A stretch of DNA of 23,525 nucleotides, taken from assembly GCA_002346745.1 (NCBI GenBank), contig DEAL01000009.1, forward strand, positions 1 through 23,525, in the 5' to 3' direction. Under the pieces are notes generated by a model. The model had not been told where the DNA came from. It ran no database searches and saw only the letters and a list, made by a program, of their open reading frames with translations. This DNA is from Candidatus Neomicrothrix sp. UBA2983 (GTDB taxonomy: Bacteria > Actinomycetota > Acidimicrobiia > Acidimicrobiales > MedAcidi-G1). The translations under genes and the position numbers were made by a program. Shown here in pieces: positions 16,844-23,525 of the stretch (the first letter of the stretch is position 1; every line of letters begins with the position of its first letter).

Positions 16844-17335
16844 GTGCCCCTCCCGTTCGACCCCATCGCCGAGGCCCGCCGCAACTGGCGCTCCCGCCGC
16901 TGGGGCGCCGTCGACGCCATGTCGGCCGCCACCTCCATCACCCGGGCACACCAGGTCCTGCTCCACCGGATCGACGCCGCCCTCGAGCCCCACGGCCTCA
17001 ACTTCAGCCGCTTCGAGGCACTGGCCCTCCTCCACTTCTCCCGCACCGGTGCGCTGCCGCTCGGCAAGGTCGGCGACCGCCTCCAGGTCCACCCGACCTC
17101 GGTGACCAACACCGTCGACCGCCTCGAGGCCGACGGCCTGGTCCGGCGGCGGGCCCATCCCACCGACCGCCGGACGACGCTGGCCGAAATCACCGGCCGA
17201 GGCCGCACGACGGTCGAAGCGGCCGCCGGGGCCCTGGCTGAGGTCCACTTCGGGCTCGAGGGCATGGGCCGCGACGACCTGCGTGGCGTGACCGATGCCC
17301 TTGCCGGCCTCCGTGAGGGTGCCGGCGACTTCTGA
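16844..17335 (+). CDS. MarR-family transcriptional regulator
   Basis: A 163-residue winged-helix protein. The order is an N-terminal dimerisation helix, the recognition helix region (KVGDRLQVHPTSVTNTVDRLE), and the wing with the DRR motif (RRRAHPTDRRTT), followed by C-terminal dimer helices. MarR proteins are usually repressors released by aromatic or CoA-thioester ligands. It is divergent from the mutase operon with 74 bases between the start codons, and an imperfect palindrome lies there, so control of the mutase genes and of itself is likely. The start is GTG 16844, because TACACT sits six bases before it and the codons upstream are promoter sequence; a 20-codon-longer form from ATG 16784 is unlikely. 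Confidence 0.9.
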   Translation: MPLPFDPIAEARRNWRSRRWGAVDAMSAATSITRAHQVLLHRIDAALEPHGLNFSRFEALALLHFSRTGALPLGKVGDRLQVHPTSVTNTVDRLEADGLVRRRAHPTDRRTTLAEITGRGRTTVEAAAGALAEVHFGLEGMGRDDLRGVTDALAGLREGAGDF

Positions 17336-17394
17336 GGACCGCCGGTTGGGGCCGTGGCGGGCCTCCGTGTCACACTGTCACAGAGCACGAGCCC

Positions 17395-17401
17395 GAGGAG
17401 G
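17395..17401 (+). promoter_or_regulatory. Shine-Dalgarno site of the acetoacetate-decarboxylase-like gene
   Basis: GAGGAGG lies six bases before ATG 17408. A CACACT hexamer at 17371-17376 is a plausible -10, giving a leader of about 25 bases. This gene therefore has a normal leadered start, unlike several neighbours. Confidence 0.6.
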
Positions 17402-17407
17402 CGCCCC

Positions 17408-18193
17408 ATGGCTGACGGCACCCGCCCCGCCGAGATCGCTGGATGGCCCAAGCTGGTCATCACCTACCGCACGGACCCCGAAAAGGTCGCCGCACTGCTC
17501 CCGCCGGGCCTCGAGCCCGGCGACGAGCCCGTCGTGACCATCGGCGTCTACTGCGTCCCGATCCTCGACGAGCCCGAGTACGGCACCAGCACCCGGATCT
17601 CGGCCACCTGGGAGGGGATCCCCGGCGACTACTCGCTCGGCATCGGCATCGACCAGGAGGCCGCCATCTTCAACTCGAAGGAGACCAACGGCCAGCCCAA
17701 GTTCCCCTGCACGACCCGCTACTTCCGCTTCGGCGACCGGGTCGAGGCCACCGCCACGCACCAGGGGTACACGTTCATGGAGTTCCGCGGCCGGACGGTC
17801 GGCGCCGTCGACCCGACGCCCGGCGACCTCGAGCACAACGAGTGGTGGATCAAGTACTCCCGGGCCGTCGGCAACGTCGAGGGCGAGTACGACTTCCCGC
17901 CGCACGTTGTCCGGGTCCGCCAGGTCAGCGAGGAGGTGGCGGTCGAGGAACTGGAGGGCGAACTGGTCCTGCGGGACAGCCCCTGGGACCCCCACACCGA
18001 GCTGCTGCCCATGCGCGAGCAGCTCTCCGCCCGCCTCGTCACCTCGGCCCACAAGGACCGGTCGATCACCCTCGCCGGCCCCCTCGACCCGGTGGCGTTC
18101 TGGCCCCACGCCGACACCATCGGCGGCTCCCGCTGGCCGGGCCGGCGCGGCGGCCCGCGCAACCTGCGCGAGGTGCCGGCGCTCACCGGCTGA
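17408..18193 (+). CDS. Acetoacetate decarboxylase superfamily protein
   Basis: A 261-residue protein. The segment KETNGQPKFP (91-100) matches the active-site loop of acetoacetate decarboxylase, where Lys115 forms a Schiff base with a keto substrate; Lys98 is its equivalent. The neighbouring Lys116 of the true decarboxylase is Phe99 here. A Tyr/Asp-rich N-terminal region and the EFRGRTVGAVDPTPGD block fit the superfamily. Members include decarboxylases and aldolase-dehydratases, so the reaction cannot be assigned; a beta-keto acid or keto-ester substrate is likely. The gene has a strong ribosome site. It lies between the MarR gene (72 bases upstream) and the convergent aldolase gene (17 bases away), which suggests a role in the same carbon catabolism. 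Confidence 0.8.
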   Translation: MADGTRPAEIAGWPKLVITYRTDPEKVAALLPPGLEPGDEPVVTIGVYCVPILDEPEYGTSTRISATWEGIPGDYSLGIGIDQEAAIFNSKETNGQPKFPCTTRYFRFGDRVEATATHQGYTFMEFRGRTVGAVDPTPGDLEHNEWWIKYSRAVGNVEGEYDFPPHVVRVRQVSEEVAVEELEGELVLRDSPWDPHTELLPMREQLSARLVTSAHKDRSITLAGPLDPVAFWPHADTIGGSRWPGRRGGPRNLREVPALTG

Positions 18194-18210
18194 CCCCGGA
18201 TCGGAGCGGG

Positions 18211-19389
18211 TCAGCCGCCCTCGCTGCTCAGGAGCAGGCCGCTGGTCGGCACGCCGCTGCCGGAGGTCACCAACACGTTCGTCGTCCCGGCGACCTGGTT
18301 CACCGATGTGCCACGCACCTGTCGGACCGCCTCGGCGATGCCGTTCATGCCGTGGATGTACGCCTCGCCCAACTGCCCGCCGCTGGTGTTGACCGGCAGT
18401 CCGCCCCCCACCTCGATGTTGCCGTCGGCGATGAAGTCCCGTGCCTCGCCGCGGCCGCAGAAGCCGAACTCCTCGAACTGCGGGAGCACGAGCGGCGTGA
18501 AGTGGTCGTAGAGCATGGCCGCCTGGACATCCGACGGGCCGACCCCCGAGGCCGCCCACAACTGTTCGGCCACGACGCCCATCTCGGGGATGCCCGTGAT
18601 GTCCTCCCGGTAGTACGACCGCATCATCCACTGGTCCTCGGCGACCCCCTGGGCGGCGCCGGCGATCCAGGCCGGCGGCTGGTCGAGGTCGCGGGCCCGG
18701 TCGGCCGTCGTGATCAGCAGCGCCACACCACCGTCGCTCTCCTGACAGCAGTCCAGCAGGCGCAGCGGCGCCGAGATCATACGGCTGGCCTGGTGGTCCT
18801 CGAGCGTGATGGGTCGCCCGTGGAAGAACGCGGCCGGGTTGTTCGCCGCATGGCGGCGGTCGGCGACGGCGATGCGGCCGAAGTCCTCCGAGGTGGCCCC
18901 GTACTCGTGCATGTACCGGGTGGCGAACACCGCCGCCCACTGCGCCGGGGTCAGCAGCCCGAACGGCGACGTCCAGCTGTAGGAGACGTCGTTGGCCTCC
19001 GGACTCTGGTGGTGGCCCTGGACGCCCCGACCGAACCGGTGCCACGAGCGCTCGTTGAACGCCCGGTAGGCGAGGACGTGGTCGGCAGCGCCGGTGTGGA
19101 CGGCCATGGCCGCCATGCCCACCGTGGCGCACCCCCCGCCGCCGCCGTGGTTGACCATGCTGAAGAACCGCAGCCGCGGGATGCCCAGGTTGCGCGCCAC
19201 CTCGATCTCGAAGTTGCGCTCCATCGAGAACAGCGACATGCCGTCGACCTCGTGCGGGTCGAGGCCGGCGTCGGCGCAGGCCGCCAGGCAGGCCTCGGTG
19301 GCCAGCTGCATCGGCGTGCGTCCGGAGTCCTTCGAGAACTCAGTGGCGCCGATGCCGACGATGGCCGTCTGCCGGGCGGGGGTCCACAT
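18211..19389 (-). CDS. Ltp2-like thiolase-fold aldolase
   Basis: A 392-residue SCP-x-type thiolase-fold protein. The usual C-terminal GHPxG histidine is replaced by Tyr344 in the motif Y-I-H-G-M-N-G, and the second catalytic Cys motif is absent (VTSGSGVPTSG). Tyr294 lies in MLYDHF. Tyr294 and Tyr344 coincide, as I recall it, with key tyrosines of the steroid aldolase Ltp2, which cleaves beta-hydroxy acyl-CoA by retro-aldol reaction rather than thiolysis. Ltp2 works only in complex with a DUF35 protein; the gene immediately upstream supplies one. The ATG complementary to 19387-19389 follows that gene's stop by one base (TGA-C-ATG). A Cys in GGGGGCATVG remains at the first thiolase position (Cys87). 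The steroid substrate is inference; other branched acyl-CoAs are possible. Confidence 0.85.
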   Translation of the reverse strand: MWTPARQTAIVGIGATEFSKDSGRTPMQLATEACLAACADAGLDPHEVDGMSLFSMERNFEIEVARNLGIPRLRFFSMVNHGGGGGCATVGMAAMAVHTGAADHVLAYRAFNERSWHRFGRGVQGHHQSPEANDVSYSWTSPFGLLTPAQWAAVFATRYMHEYGATSEDFGRIAVADRRHAANNPAAFFHGRPITLEDHQASRMISAPLRLLDCCQESDGGVALLITTADRARDLDQPPAWIAGAAQGVAEDQWMMRSYYREDITGIPEMGVVAEQLWAASGVGPSDVQAAMLYDHFTPLVLPQFEEFGFCGRGEARDFIADGNIEVGGGLPVNTSGGQLGEAYIHGMNGIAEAVRQVRGTSVNQVAGTTNVLVTSGSGVPTSGLLLSSEGG

Positions 19390-19390
19390 G

Positions 19391-20773
19391 TCAGCCACCC
19401 CGTCCGTCGTCGGGCAGGACCAGGTCGGCGGCACCGTGGACGTGGCGCCCCAGCGAGTTGGTGCCGGCGAACGCCACGGTGACCGTGTCGCCCTCGCAGG
19501 CCTCCACCGAGCCGGTCAGGGTCATCACGTCGTCGGGGTGGTTGGAGACACCGAGGCCGATCCGCAGGTTGCGGAATTCGGCGTCGTTGCCGGCCCAGTC
19601 GCCAAGCCAGCGGGCCACCACGCCACTGGAGGTGAGGATGTTCATGATGACGTCGGGGAGCCCCTTGGCCCGGGCGGCCGCCGGGTCGTGGTGGACGTCC
19701 TGCCCGTCGAAGGTGGCCGTGGCCCCGCCCACGACGAGTTCCCGGGTCACGTCGACCGGGCACGGCGGCAGGCGGTCACCGACCGCCACCTCCCCGCGTC
19801 GCAGCGTGCCGTCCCGGCGCCCGGGTTGGGCGGGACGGAACTGGTGCAGCGTCACATCGTCGTGGCTGTCGAGCCAGCAGAGTTCCAGTGGCATGCCGAT
19901 CTCGAGCTGGTCGGATGGGAGGCCCACGACGTTGGAGACCAGCCGGACCCCCTCCTCCAGCTCGACCAGGCCGACCACCAGCGGGTAGTCGAAGCCAGGC
20001 ACCTGCGGGTGCTCCGGGGCGGTCCAGCTGTAGAGGGTGCCACGGCCCGAGGCGACGACCCAGTCGTGGTCCATGCCGTGGGTGACCGGGTCGGCGTTGG
20101 CCGGCGGGTGGACCAGCCGGCCGCTGTCGGTGAAGCGCTGGATCCGGAGTTCGCGCTCCCGCAAGCCCTCCCAGTGCCAGGCCTGGTCCTGGTTCCAGCG
20201 GGGCCGGGGCCGGCGGGGCGGCTCGTCGTCGACACCGGGGTCCTGCGGCGCCTCCTCCCGCCCTCGTCCGGTGCCCGGCCGGAACTTGAAGATGCGGAAG
20301 GTGAGCCTCCCGACGGGTGCCCCCGACCCGTCCGTGTACGCCACCTCGGTGGTCACGAAGTGGCCAGTCCCGAGGGCCGTCTGCTTCTCGGCGGAGATTC
20401 CGGCCAGCGTCGTCTGCGCCGACAGCACGTCGCCCGCCAGGATCAGCCGCTCGTAGGCCTGGTCCGAGTTGGTGGCGACGACGCCCGTGAAGCCGGCGGC
20501 GTCCAGCAGCCCGTAGGCGGCGTGCTGGGGCTGGGCGTCGTCACGGCCGGCGTCGGACCCCTCGAGCCGGTCCGGCATGGTCCAAATGTTGAGCGTGGCC
20601 GGCGGGGCGGCGTCACCGGCGAGGAAGCGGGCGTTGGCCTCACCCATCACCCCACACCAGGCGCGGATCTCGTCGCCGGCGACCGGATGCGCCGCAACCT
20701 GCACCGGACCCTGACGGCCCACGAGGGCCTGAAGTGCCGCGTCGAGTTGGGCGGAGGACTGGGGGCCGGTCAT
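19391..20773 (-). CDS. MaoC-DUF35-MaoC fusion: ChsH2-ChsH1-like enoyl-CoA hydratase
   Basis: A 460-residue protein with three parts. Residues 15-165 form a hotdog (FAS1-type MaoC) domain, followed by a charged Pro/Arg linker (166-200). Residues 205-315 are a DUF35 OB-fold domain (GRGTLYSW, GFDYPLVVGLVELEEG, LVSNVVG, IGMPLEL). Residues 335-455 form a second hotdog with the hydratase residues DGQDVHHD (Asp359, His361/362) and VIMNILTSSG, as in ChsH1. In mycobacteria ChsH1 (one hotdog) and ChsH2 (hotdog plus DUF35) are separate proteins forming the steroid side-chain enoyl-CoA hydratase; here both seem joined in the order H2-H1. The DUF35 zinc-ribbon CxxC pairs are missing (FTDSG and ADPVT at those places). 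The ATG lies 17 bases after the CoA-transferase stop; the aldolase gene follows one base after the stop. Confidence 0.85.
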   Translation of the reverse strand: MTGPQSSAQLDAALQALVGRQGPVQVAAHPVAGDEIRAWCGVMGEANARFLAGDAAPPATLNIWTMPDRLEGSDAGRDDAQPQHAAYGLLDAAGFTGVVATNSDQAYERLILAGDVLSAQTTLAGISAEKQTALGTGHFVTTEVAYTDGSGAPVGRLTFRIFKFRPGTGRGREEAPQDPGVDDEPPRRPRPRWNQDQAWHWEGLRERELRIQRFTDSGRLVHPPANADPVTHGMDHDWVVASGRGTLYSWTAPEHPQVPGFDYPLVVGLVELEEGVRLVSNVVGLPSDQLEIGMPLELCWLDSHDDVTLHQFRPAQPGRRDGTLRRGEVAVGDRLPPCPVDVTRELVVGGATATFDGQDVHHDPAAARAKGLPDVIMNILTSSGVVARWLGDWAGNDAEFRNLRIGLGVSNHPDDVMTLTGSVEACEGDTVTVAFAGTNSLGRHVHGAADLVLPDDGRGG

Positions 20774-20790
20774 CGGGACAGCATCGCCGA

Positions 20791-23142
20791 TCAGCCCCGC
20801 GGGATCCCCACGGGCCAGTCGCCGGTTACCCCGGCCTCCCGAAGCGCAGAGATCGCCGCGTCGTCGTAGCCGAGGGCACCCAGCACCTCGTCCGTGTGCT
20901 GGCCAAGGGTCGGAGCGGGGCCGCCCAGTGGCAGGTGGTCGCCGTCCACCAGGAACGGATACGAGAAGTACGGGATCCGTCCCGCCACCGGGTGCTCATG
21001 CCACTGGAGGAAACCACGGTGCTCGTTCTGGGGCGTCCCGCCGCTCGCGTTGGGGTGGACGCAGAAGGCGGCCGGCACGCCCTCCTGCCACAGCCGATCG
21101 GCGACCTGCGGGCCCGGTAGGCCGGCGGCCCAGGCCTCCAGTACGGCGTCGACCGCGTCGGCGTCGTGGCGGTCCAGGCCGTCGAGCCCATCGACCAGGC
21201 GGCAGAGCGCCCTCCACTGCCCGTCGTCCTCGACGCTGACCGCCAGCCAACGGTCGTCGTCGGCGGTCCGGTAGAGACCCTGCGGCGAGGCGGACGGCGA
21301 ACGGTTCCCGAGGCCCCCGAGGACGTTGCCGGTGGCCGAGCGCTCGACAACCTGCTCGGCGGAGGCCTGCAGCGCCGCCTCGATCAGCGGCACCTCCACC
21401 AGTTGGCCGGCACCCGTCCGTTCCCGGTCGGTCAGGGCCATCAGGATCGCCACGGCCGAGTGCATGGCGGCAACCATGTCGACGGGCCCCATCGGCACGT
21501 GTCGGGGACCGCCCGGACGGCAGGTCCGGTTGGCCAGTCCGCCGACCTGCTCCATCGTCATGGCGAACCCGACCCTGTCCCGCCACGGCCCGTCGAGGCC
21601 GAACGCCGGGGCCCGGAGGTAGACGGCACGGGGGTTGCGGTCGTGGATGGCCACCCAGGTGAGGCCCCACGAGTCCATCACCCGGGGGCTGAAGTTCTCG
21701 AGCACGACGTCGGCGTCGTCGAGGAGGTGCCACACCACGTCGCGGCCGGCCTCGGTGGTCAGGTCGAGCACGGCGAGCGTCTTGCCGGCGTTGGCGCCGT
21801 GGTAGCCGGGCGACCACTCCCAGAGCCGCTCCCGTTGGTAGCCGGCCGCCCAGCGCATGCCATCCAGGCGGACGTGCGACTCGACCTTGACGAGGTCGGC
21901 GCCGAGCACCCGCAGGAGGTTGGTGGCGATGGGGCCCGCCCAGAAGGCACCCAGGTCGAGGATGCGGATCCCGGCCAGCGGACGGGCGGGATCGGAGCCC
22001 AGTGCCGGACCGAGTGCCGGTTCGGGCTCATCCCCCGAGGCGCCCAACGCCGGGGCCGGGCGCCTCGGTGCCGGTTCGATGGCCGAGAACGTCGCCGGCG
22101 GCCGGGGCGCCGTGAACCCCTGCGGGTACGACACGAACACGCCACGCTCGACGAAGTGGTCGTACGTCGGAAGGGTGGCGCCATCCCCCACCGGGCCGCA
22201 GGGGATGCGGAAGGCCGTTGCCAGGTCGACGACCTCGTCGACGGTGTGGGCCGTGGTGAAGGCGTGCAGCCGTGGCCATACCTCTTCACGGCGGTCCTGG
22301 CGTCCCTTCAGCGTCCAGAGTTCCTCGTCGTCGGCGAGGTCGGGGGCGTCGATCATGGCGCAGAGGTCCTGCCACTGCTGGCCGGTGATGCAGCACAGGG
22401 CGACCATGCCGTCGGCGGCGGGCTCGATGGACGGGATCATGATCTGGCGTTCGAAGGCGTAGTCCGGCGCCATCGCCTCGTACATGGGCCGGAACACCTG
22501 GAAGGCATGCATCATGGCCTCATACTGGGAGCAGTCGAGGTGGACCCCCCGGCCCGATGCCCGGGCGGCGAGGGTGGCGGCCAGCACGACGGGTGCGGCG
22601 AACGAGGCGGCGACGAAGTCGCCGAGGTCGCCACCGACCGACAGCGGCTCCTCGCCCGGGACACCGCGCACCTCGGTGGACCCGACCAGCGCCTGCAGGA
22701 CGAAGTCATTGGCCGGCCGGTCAGCCCAGGGTCCGGTGGTCCCGAAGCGTGTGAGCGTGGCGACGACGGCCGCCTGGTTGGCGTCCCGCAGCTCCCCGGG
22801 CGTGATGCCGAGCCGTGCGGCCTCGGCCGGTGTGTGGTCGTCGAGCACCAGGTCGACGCCGGCCACCCGCTCGAGCAGTTCGCCCCGGCCCTCCGGCCCA
22901 TCCAGGTCGACCACCACGCTGCGCTTGCCGCCGTTGAGGAAGCAGAACCAGGCGGCGTCCTCCCCGTCGGGAATCGTCGCCCCCGAGGCGCTCCACCGCC
23001 GGAACGGGTCGCCGGCCGGGGACTCGACCTTGCACACGTCGGCACCCGCATCCACGAGGAGCTTGGCGACGTAGGGGGCGGCCACCCGGCTCCCCATCTC
23101 GAGGACCCGGAGTCCGGTCAGCGGGTGCCTGGGGCCATCCAC
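20791..23142 (-). CDS. Tandem (double) class III CoA-transferase, CaiB/BaiF family
   Basis: A 783-residue protein made of two complete CaiB/BaiF units (about 5-355 and 388-780) joined by a Pro/Ala/Gly/Glu linker. Each unit begins with the L-x-G-x-R-(V/I)-L-(E/D) strand (PLTGLRVLEMG; PLAGIRILDLG) and keeps a candidate catalytic Asp that would form the aspartyl-CoA anhydride: Asp175 in GGDLGD and Asp555 in GPVDMVAAMH. Both halves may therefore work. The family moves CoA between carboxylic acids. Actinobacteria have other fused forms of this length. The start is the GTG complementary to 23140-23142, with GGAGGAGG four bases upstream; the frame is open further upstream but reads into another ORF. 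It is the first full gene of the operon that ends with the aldolase, and would activate the pathway's acid. Substrate unknown. Confidence 0.88.
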   Translation of the reverse strand: MDGPRHPLTGLRVLEMGSRVAAPYVAKLLVDAGADVCKVESPAGDPFRRWSASGATIPDGEDAAWFCFLNGGKRSVVVDLDGPEGRGELLERVAGVDLVLDDHTPAEAARLGITPGELRDANQAAVVATLTRFGTTGPWADRPANDFVLQALVGSTEVRGVPGEEPLSVGGDLGDFVAASFAAPVVLAATLAARASGRGVHLDCSQYEAMMHAFQVFRPMYEAMAPDYAFERQIMIPSIEPAADGMVALCCITGQQWQDLCAMIDAPDLADDEELWTLKGRQDRREEVWPRLHAFTTAHTVDEVVDLATAFRIPCGPVGDGATLPTYDHFVERGVFVSYPQGFTAPRPPATFSAIEPAPRRPAPALGASGDEPEPALGPALGSDPARPLAGIRILDLGAFWAGPIATNLLRVLGADLVKVESHVRLDGMRWAAGYQRERLWEWSPGYHGANAGKTLAVLDLTTEAGRDVVWHLLDDADVVLENFSPRVMDSWGLTWVAIHDRNPRAVYLRAPAFGLDGPWRDRVGFAMTMEQVGGLANRTCRPGGPRHVPMGPVDMVAAMHSAVAILMALTDRERTGAGQLVEVPLIEAALQASAEQVVERSATGNVLGGLGNRSPSASPQGLYRTADDDRWLAVSVEDDGQWRALCRLVDGLDGLDRHDADAVDAVLEAWAAGLPGPQVADRLWQEGVPAAFCVHPNASGGTPQNEHRGFLQWHEHPVAGRIPYFSYPFLVDGDHLPLGGPAPTLGQHTDEVLGALGYDDAAISALREAGVTGDWPVGIPRG

Positions 23143-23372
23143 ACAGCCTCCTCCGGCGGGTCGCCGACCCTCGGCCACACCACCGGGAACAGATCGTGGT
23201 CCAACGGCGCGGCGTCGTCCAGCGCGTCCTCCAGCTCCGGGAACGGCGGCGACAACGTCGGCGGCCGGCCGGAGCGACGCGACCTCCTCGGCGGGAGGCA
23301 CGCCAGGCTGGGCGAAGACCCCGGCGCGACGGAATGCCCCGACCTGTTCCCTCGTCGGCTGCATCCCTCCAT
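23118..23372 (-). pseudogene. Small ORF with an apparent frameshift, upstream of the CoA-transferase
   Basis: Two minus-strand frames each look coding over part of this stretch. From the ATG complementary to 23360-23362, one frame reads MQPTREQVGAFRRAG... with G/C third positions for about 37 codons, then loses that bias near 23250. From there the +1 frame reads PPFPELEDALDDAAP... with strong G/C third positions down to a TGA at 23118, overlapping the CoA-transferase start by 25 bases. Joined, they would give a protein of about 80 residues. The first part resembles the N-terminus of phytanoyl-CoA-dioxygenase-like proteins (EQVxxFRRxGxxxxPG...AEEVAxLRxAAD); the second part I do not recognise. 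A decayed remnant, a sequencing error, or a chance pattern are all possible. Confidence 0.4.
23147..23154 (-). promoter_or_regulatory. Shine-Dalgarno site GGAGGAGG of the CoA-transferase
   Basis: GGAGGAGG on the minus strand, four bases before the GTG at 23142. It lies inside the small upstream ORF and decides the start chosen for the CoA-transferase. Confidence 0.65.
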
Positions 23373-23381
23373 TCAAGCGCG

Positions 23382-23387
23382 TACTAT
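23382..23387 (+). promoter_or_regulatory. Candidate -10 element of the lipoprotein gene (TACTAT)
   Basis: TACTAT is a near-consensus -10 about 20 bases before the GTG at 23408. Transcription would start near 23394, leaving a short leader that contains the GGGGAGG ribosome site at 23396-23402. No clear -35 was seen. Confidence 0.5.
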
Positions 23388-23407
23388 CGTGCCCCGGGGA
23401 GGCGGCA

Positions 23408-23525
23408 GTGAGACGAAGGTTCATCCCGGCCCTCGCAGTGTGCCTGCTCGCCGCATGTGGTGGCGGGAGCGTCACGGTTCCCGCGACCACGGCCCCGCCG
23501 ACCACCACCACGGCTGCGCCCACCA
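23408..23525 (+). CDS. Secreted lipoprotein, N-terminal part only
   Basis: The start of a plus-strand gene that runs off the window. GTG 23408 is preceded by GGGGAGG with five bases between. The 39 visible codons begin with an Arg-rich n-region (VRRRF), a short hydrophobic stretch (IPALAVCLLAA) and a lipobox LLAAC-GGG, so the mature protein should begin at Cys17 with a diacylglyceryl anchor outside the membrane. A Thr/Pro/Ala-rich linker follows (TTAPPTTTTAAPT), as in many actinobacterial substrate-binding or surface lipoproteins. The function cannot be told. It would be a natural substrate of Lgt, LspA and Lnt enzymes. It is divergent from the catabolic operon. Too short for most ORF callers, but the lipobox makes it credible. 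Confidence 0.8.
   Translation, partial: MRRRFIPALAVCLLAACGGGSVTVPATTAPPTTTTAAPT

Noticed and set aside
17378..19132. A 584-codon minus-strand open frame
   Set aside because: Shadow of the decarboxylase-like gene (antisense) and of the aldolase in another frame; composition is Arg/Gly/Pro-rich with no motif.

Overview
The window is about 23.5 kb of very GC-rich DNA (roughly 70% by eye, with G/C at nearly every third codon position). It holds 20 genes or gene fragments packed almost end to end. Gene content points to a high-GC actinobacterium: a HelD/HelR-type helicase, an HemE plus HemY/CgoX heme pair, a split B12 mutase with a MeaB chaperone, CaiB/BaiF CoA-transferases, and a steroid-type aldolase with MaoC/DUF35 partners. 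The flavour suggests Acidimicrobiia or a relative, but that placement is inference. I saw no rRNA, tRNA, CRISPR array, transposase, prophage or plasmid gene.

Layout. 1-186: 5' part of a small coiled-coil protein (-). 294-2366: HelD-like RNA polymerase-associated helicase (-), divergent from a patatin-like lipase at 2535-3518 (+). 3568-5972: hemE-cgoX heme operon (+). 6049-8167: a small class III cyclase followed 4 nt later by an Lnt-like apolipoprotein N-acyltransferase (+). 8164-9389: a methyltransferase and D-aminoacyl-tRNA deacylase pair (-), converging on lnt through a shared CTAG. 9489-12647 (+) and 12673-13780 (-): a glycoconjugate-like island with a GT4 glycosyltransferase, a methyltransferase, an alpha/alpha-toroid 'prenyltransferase-like' protein, a second methyltransferase and a GtrA membrane protein. 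13827-16769 (-): a B12 mutase operon (large subunit, B12 subunit, MeaB), divergent from a MarR regulator (16844-17335, +). 17408-18193 (+): an acetoacetate-decarboxylase-superfamily protein. 18211-23142 (-): a catabolic operon of a double CoA-transferase, a three-domain MaoC-DUF35-MaoC fusion and an Ltp2-like aldolase. 23118-23372: a small ORF that appears frameshifted. 23408-end: start of a lipoprotein (+).

How the genes may work together. The right half (13.8-23.1 kb) looks catabolic. The CoA-transferase would activate an acid. The fused hydratase/DUF35 protein and the Ltp2-like aldolase would hydrate an enoyl-CoA and cleave it by retro-aldol, as ChsH1-ChsH2-Ltp2 do for steroid side chains. 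The B12 mutase has isobutyryl-CoA-mutase rather than methylmalonyl-CoA-mutase active-site residues, so it would feed branched C4 units into beta-oxidation. A MarR protein divergent from it, with an imperfect palindrome over the mutase -10, suggests substrate-responsive control.

The most notable observations are: (i) the mutase specificity residues; (ii) a one-polypeptide ChsH2-ChsH1 arrangement whose DUF35 zinc-ribbon cysteines are all missing; (iii) an Lnt with its catalytic Cys replaced by Ser; (iv) repeated TANNNT-like -10 hexamers placed 6-8 nt before start codons without Shine-Dalgarno sites, indicating widespread leaderless transcription; and (v) the uncharacterised GT4/methyltransferase/toroid/GtrA island. 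No feature is proven beyond sequence reading; all homology statements come from recognised motifs, not database searches.
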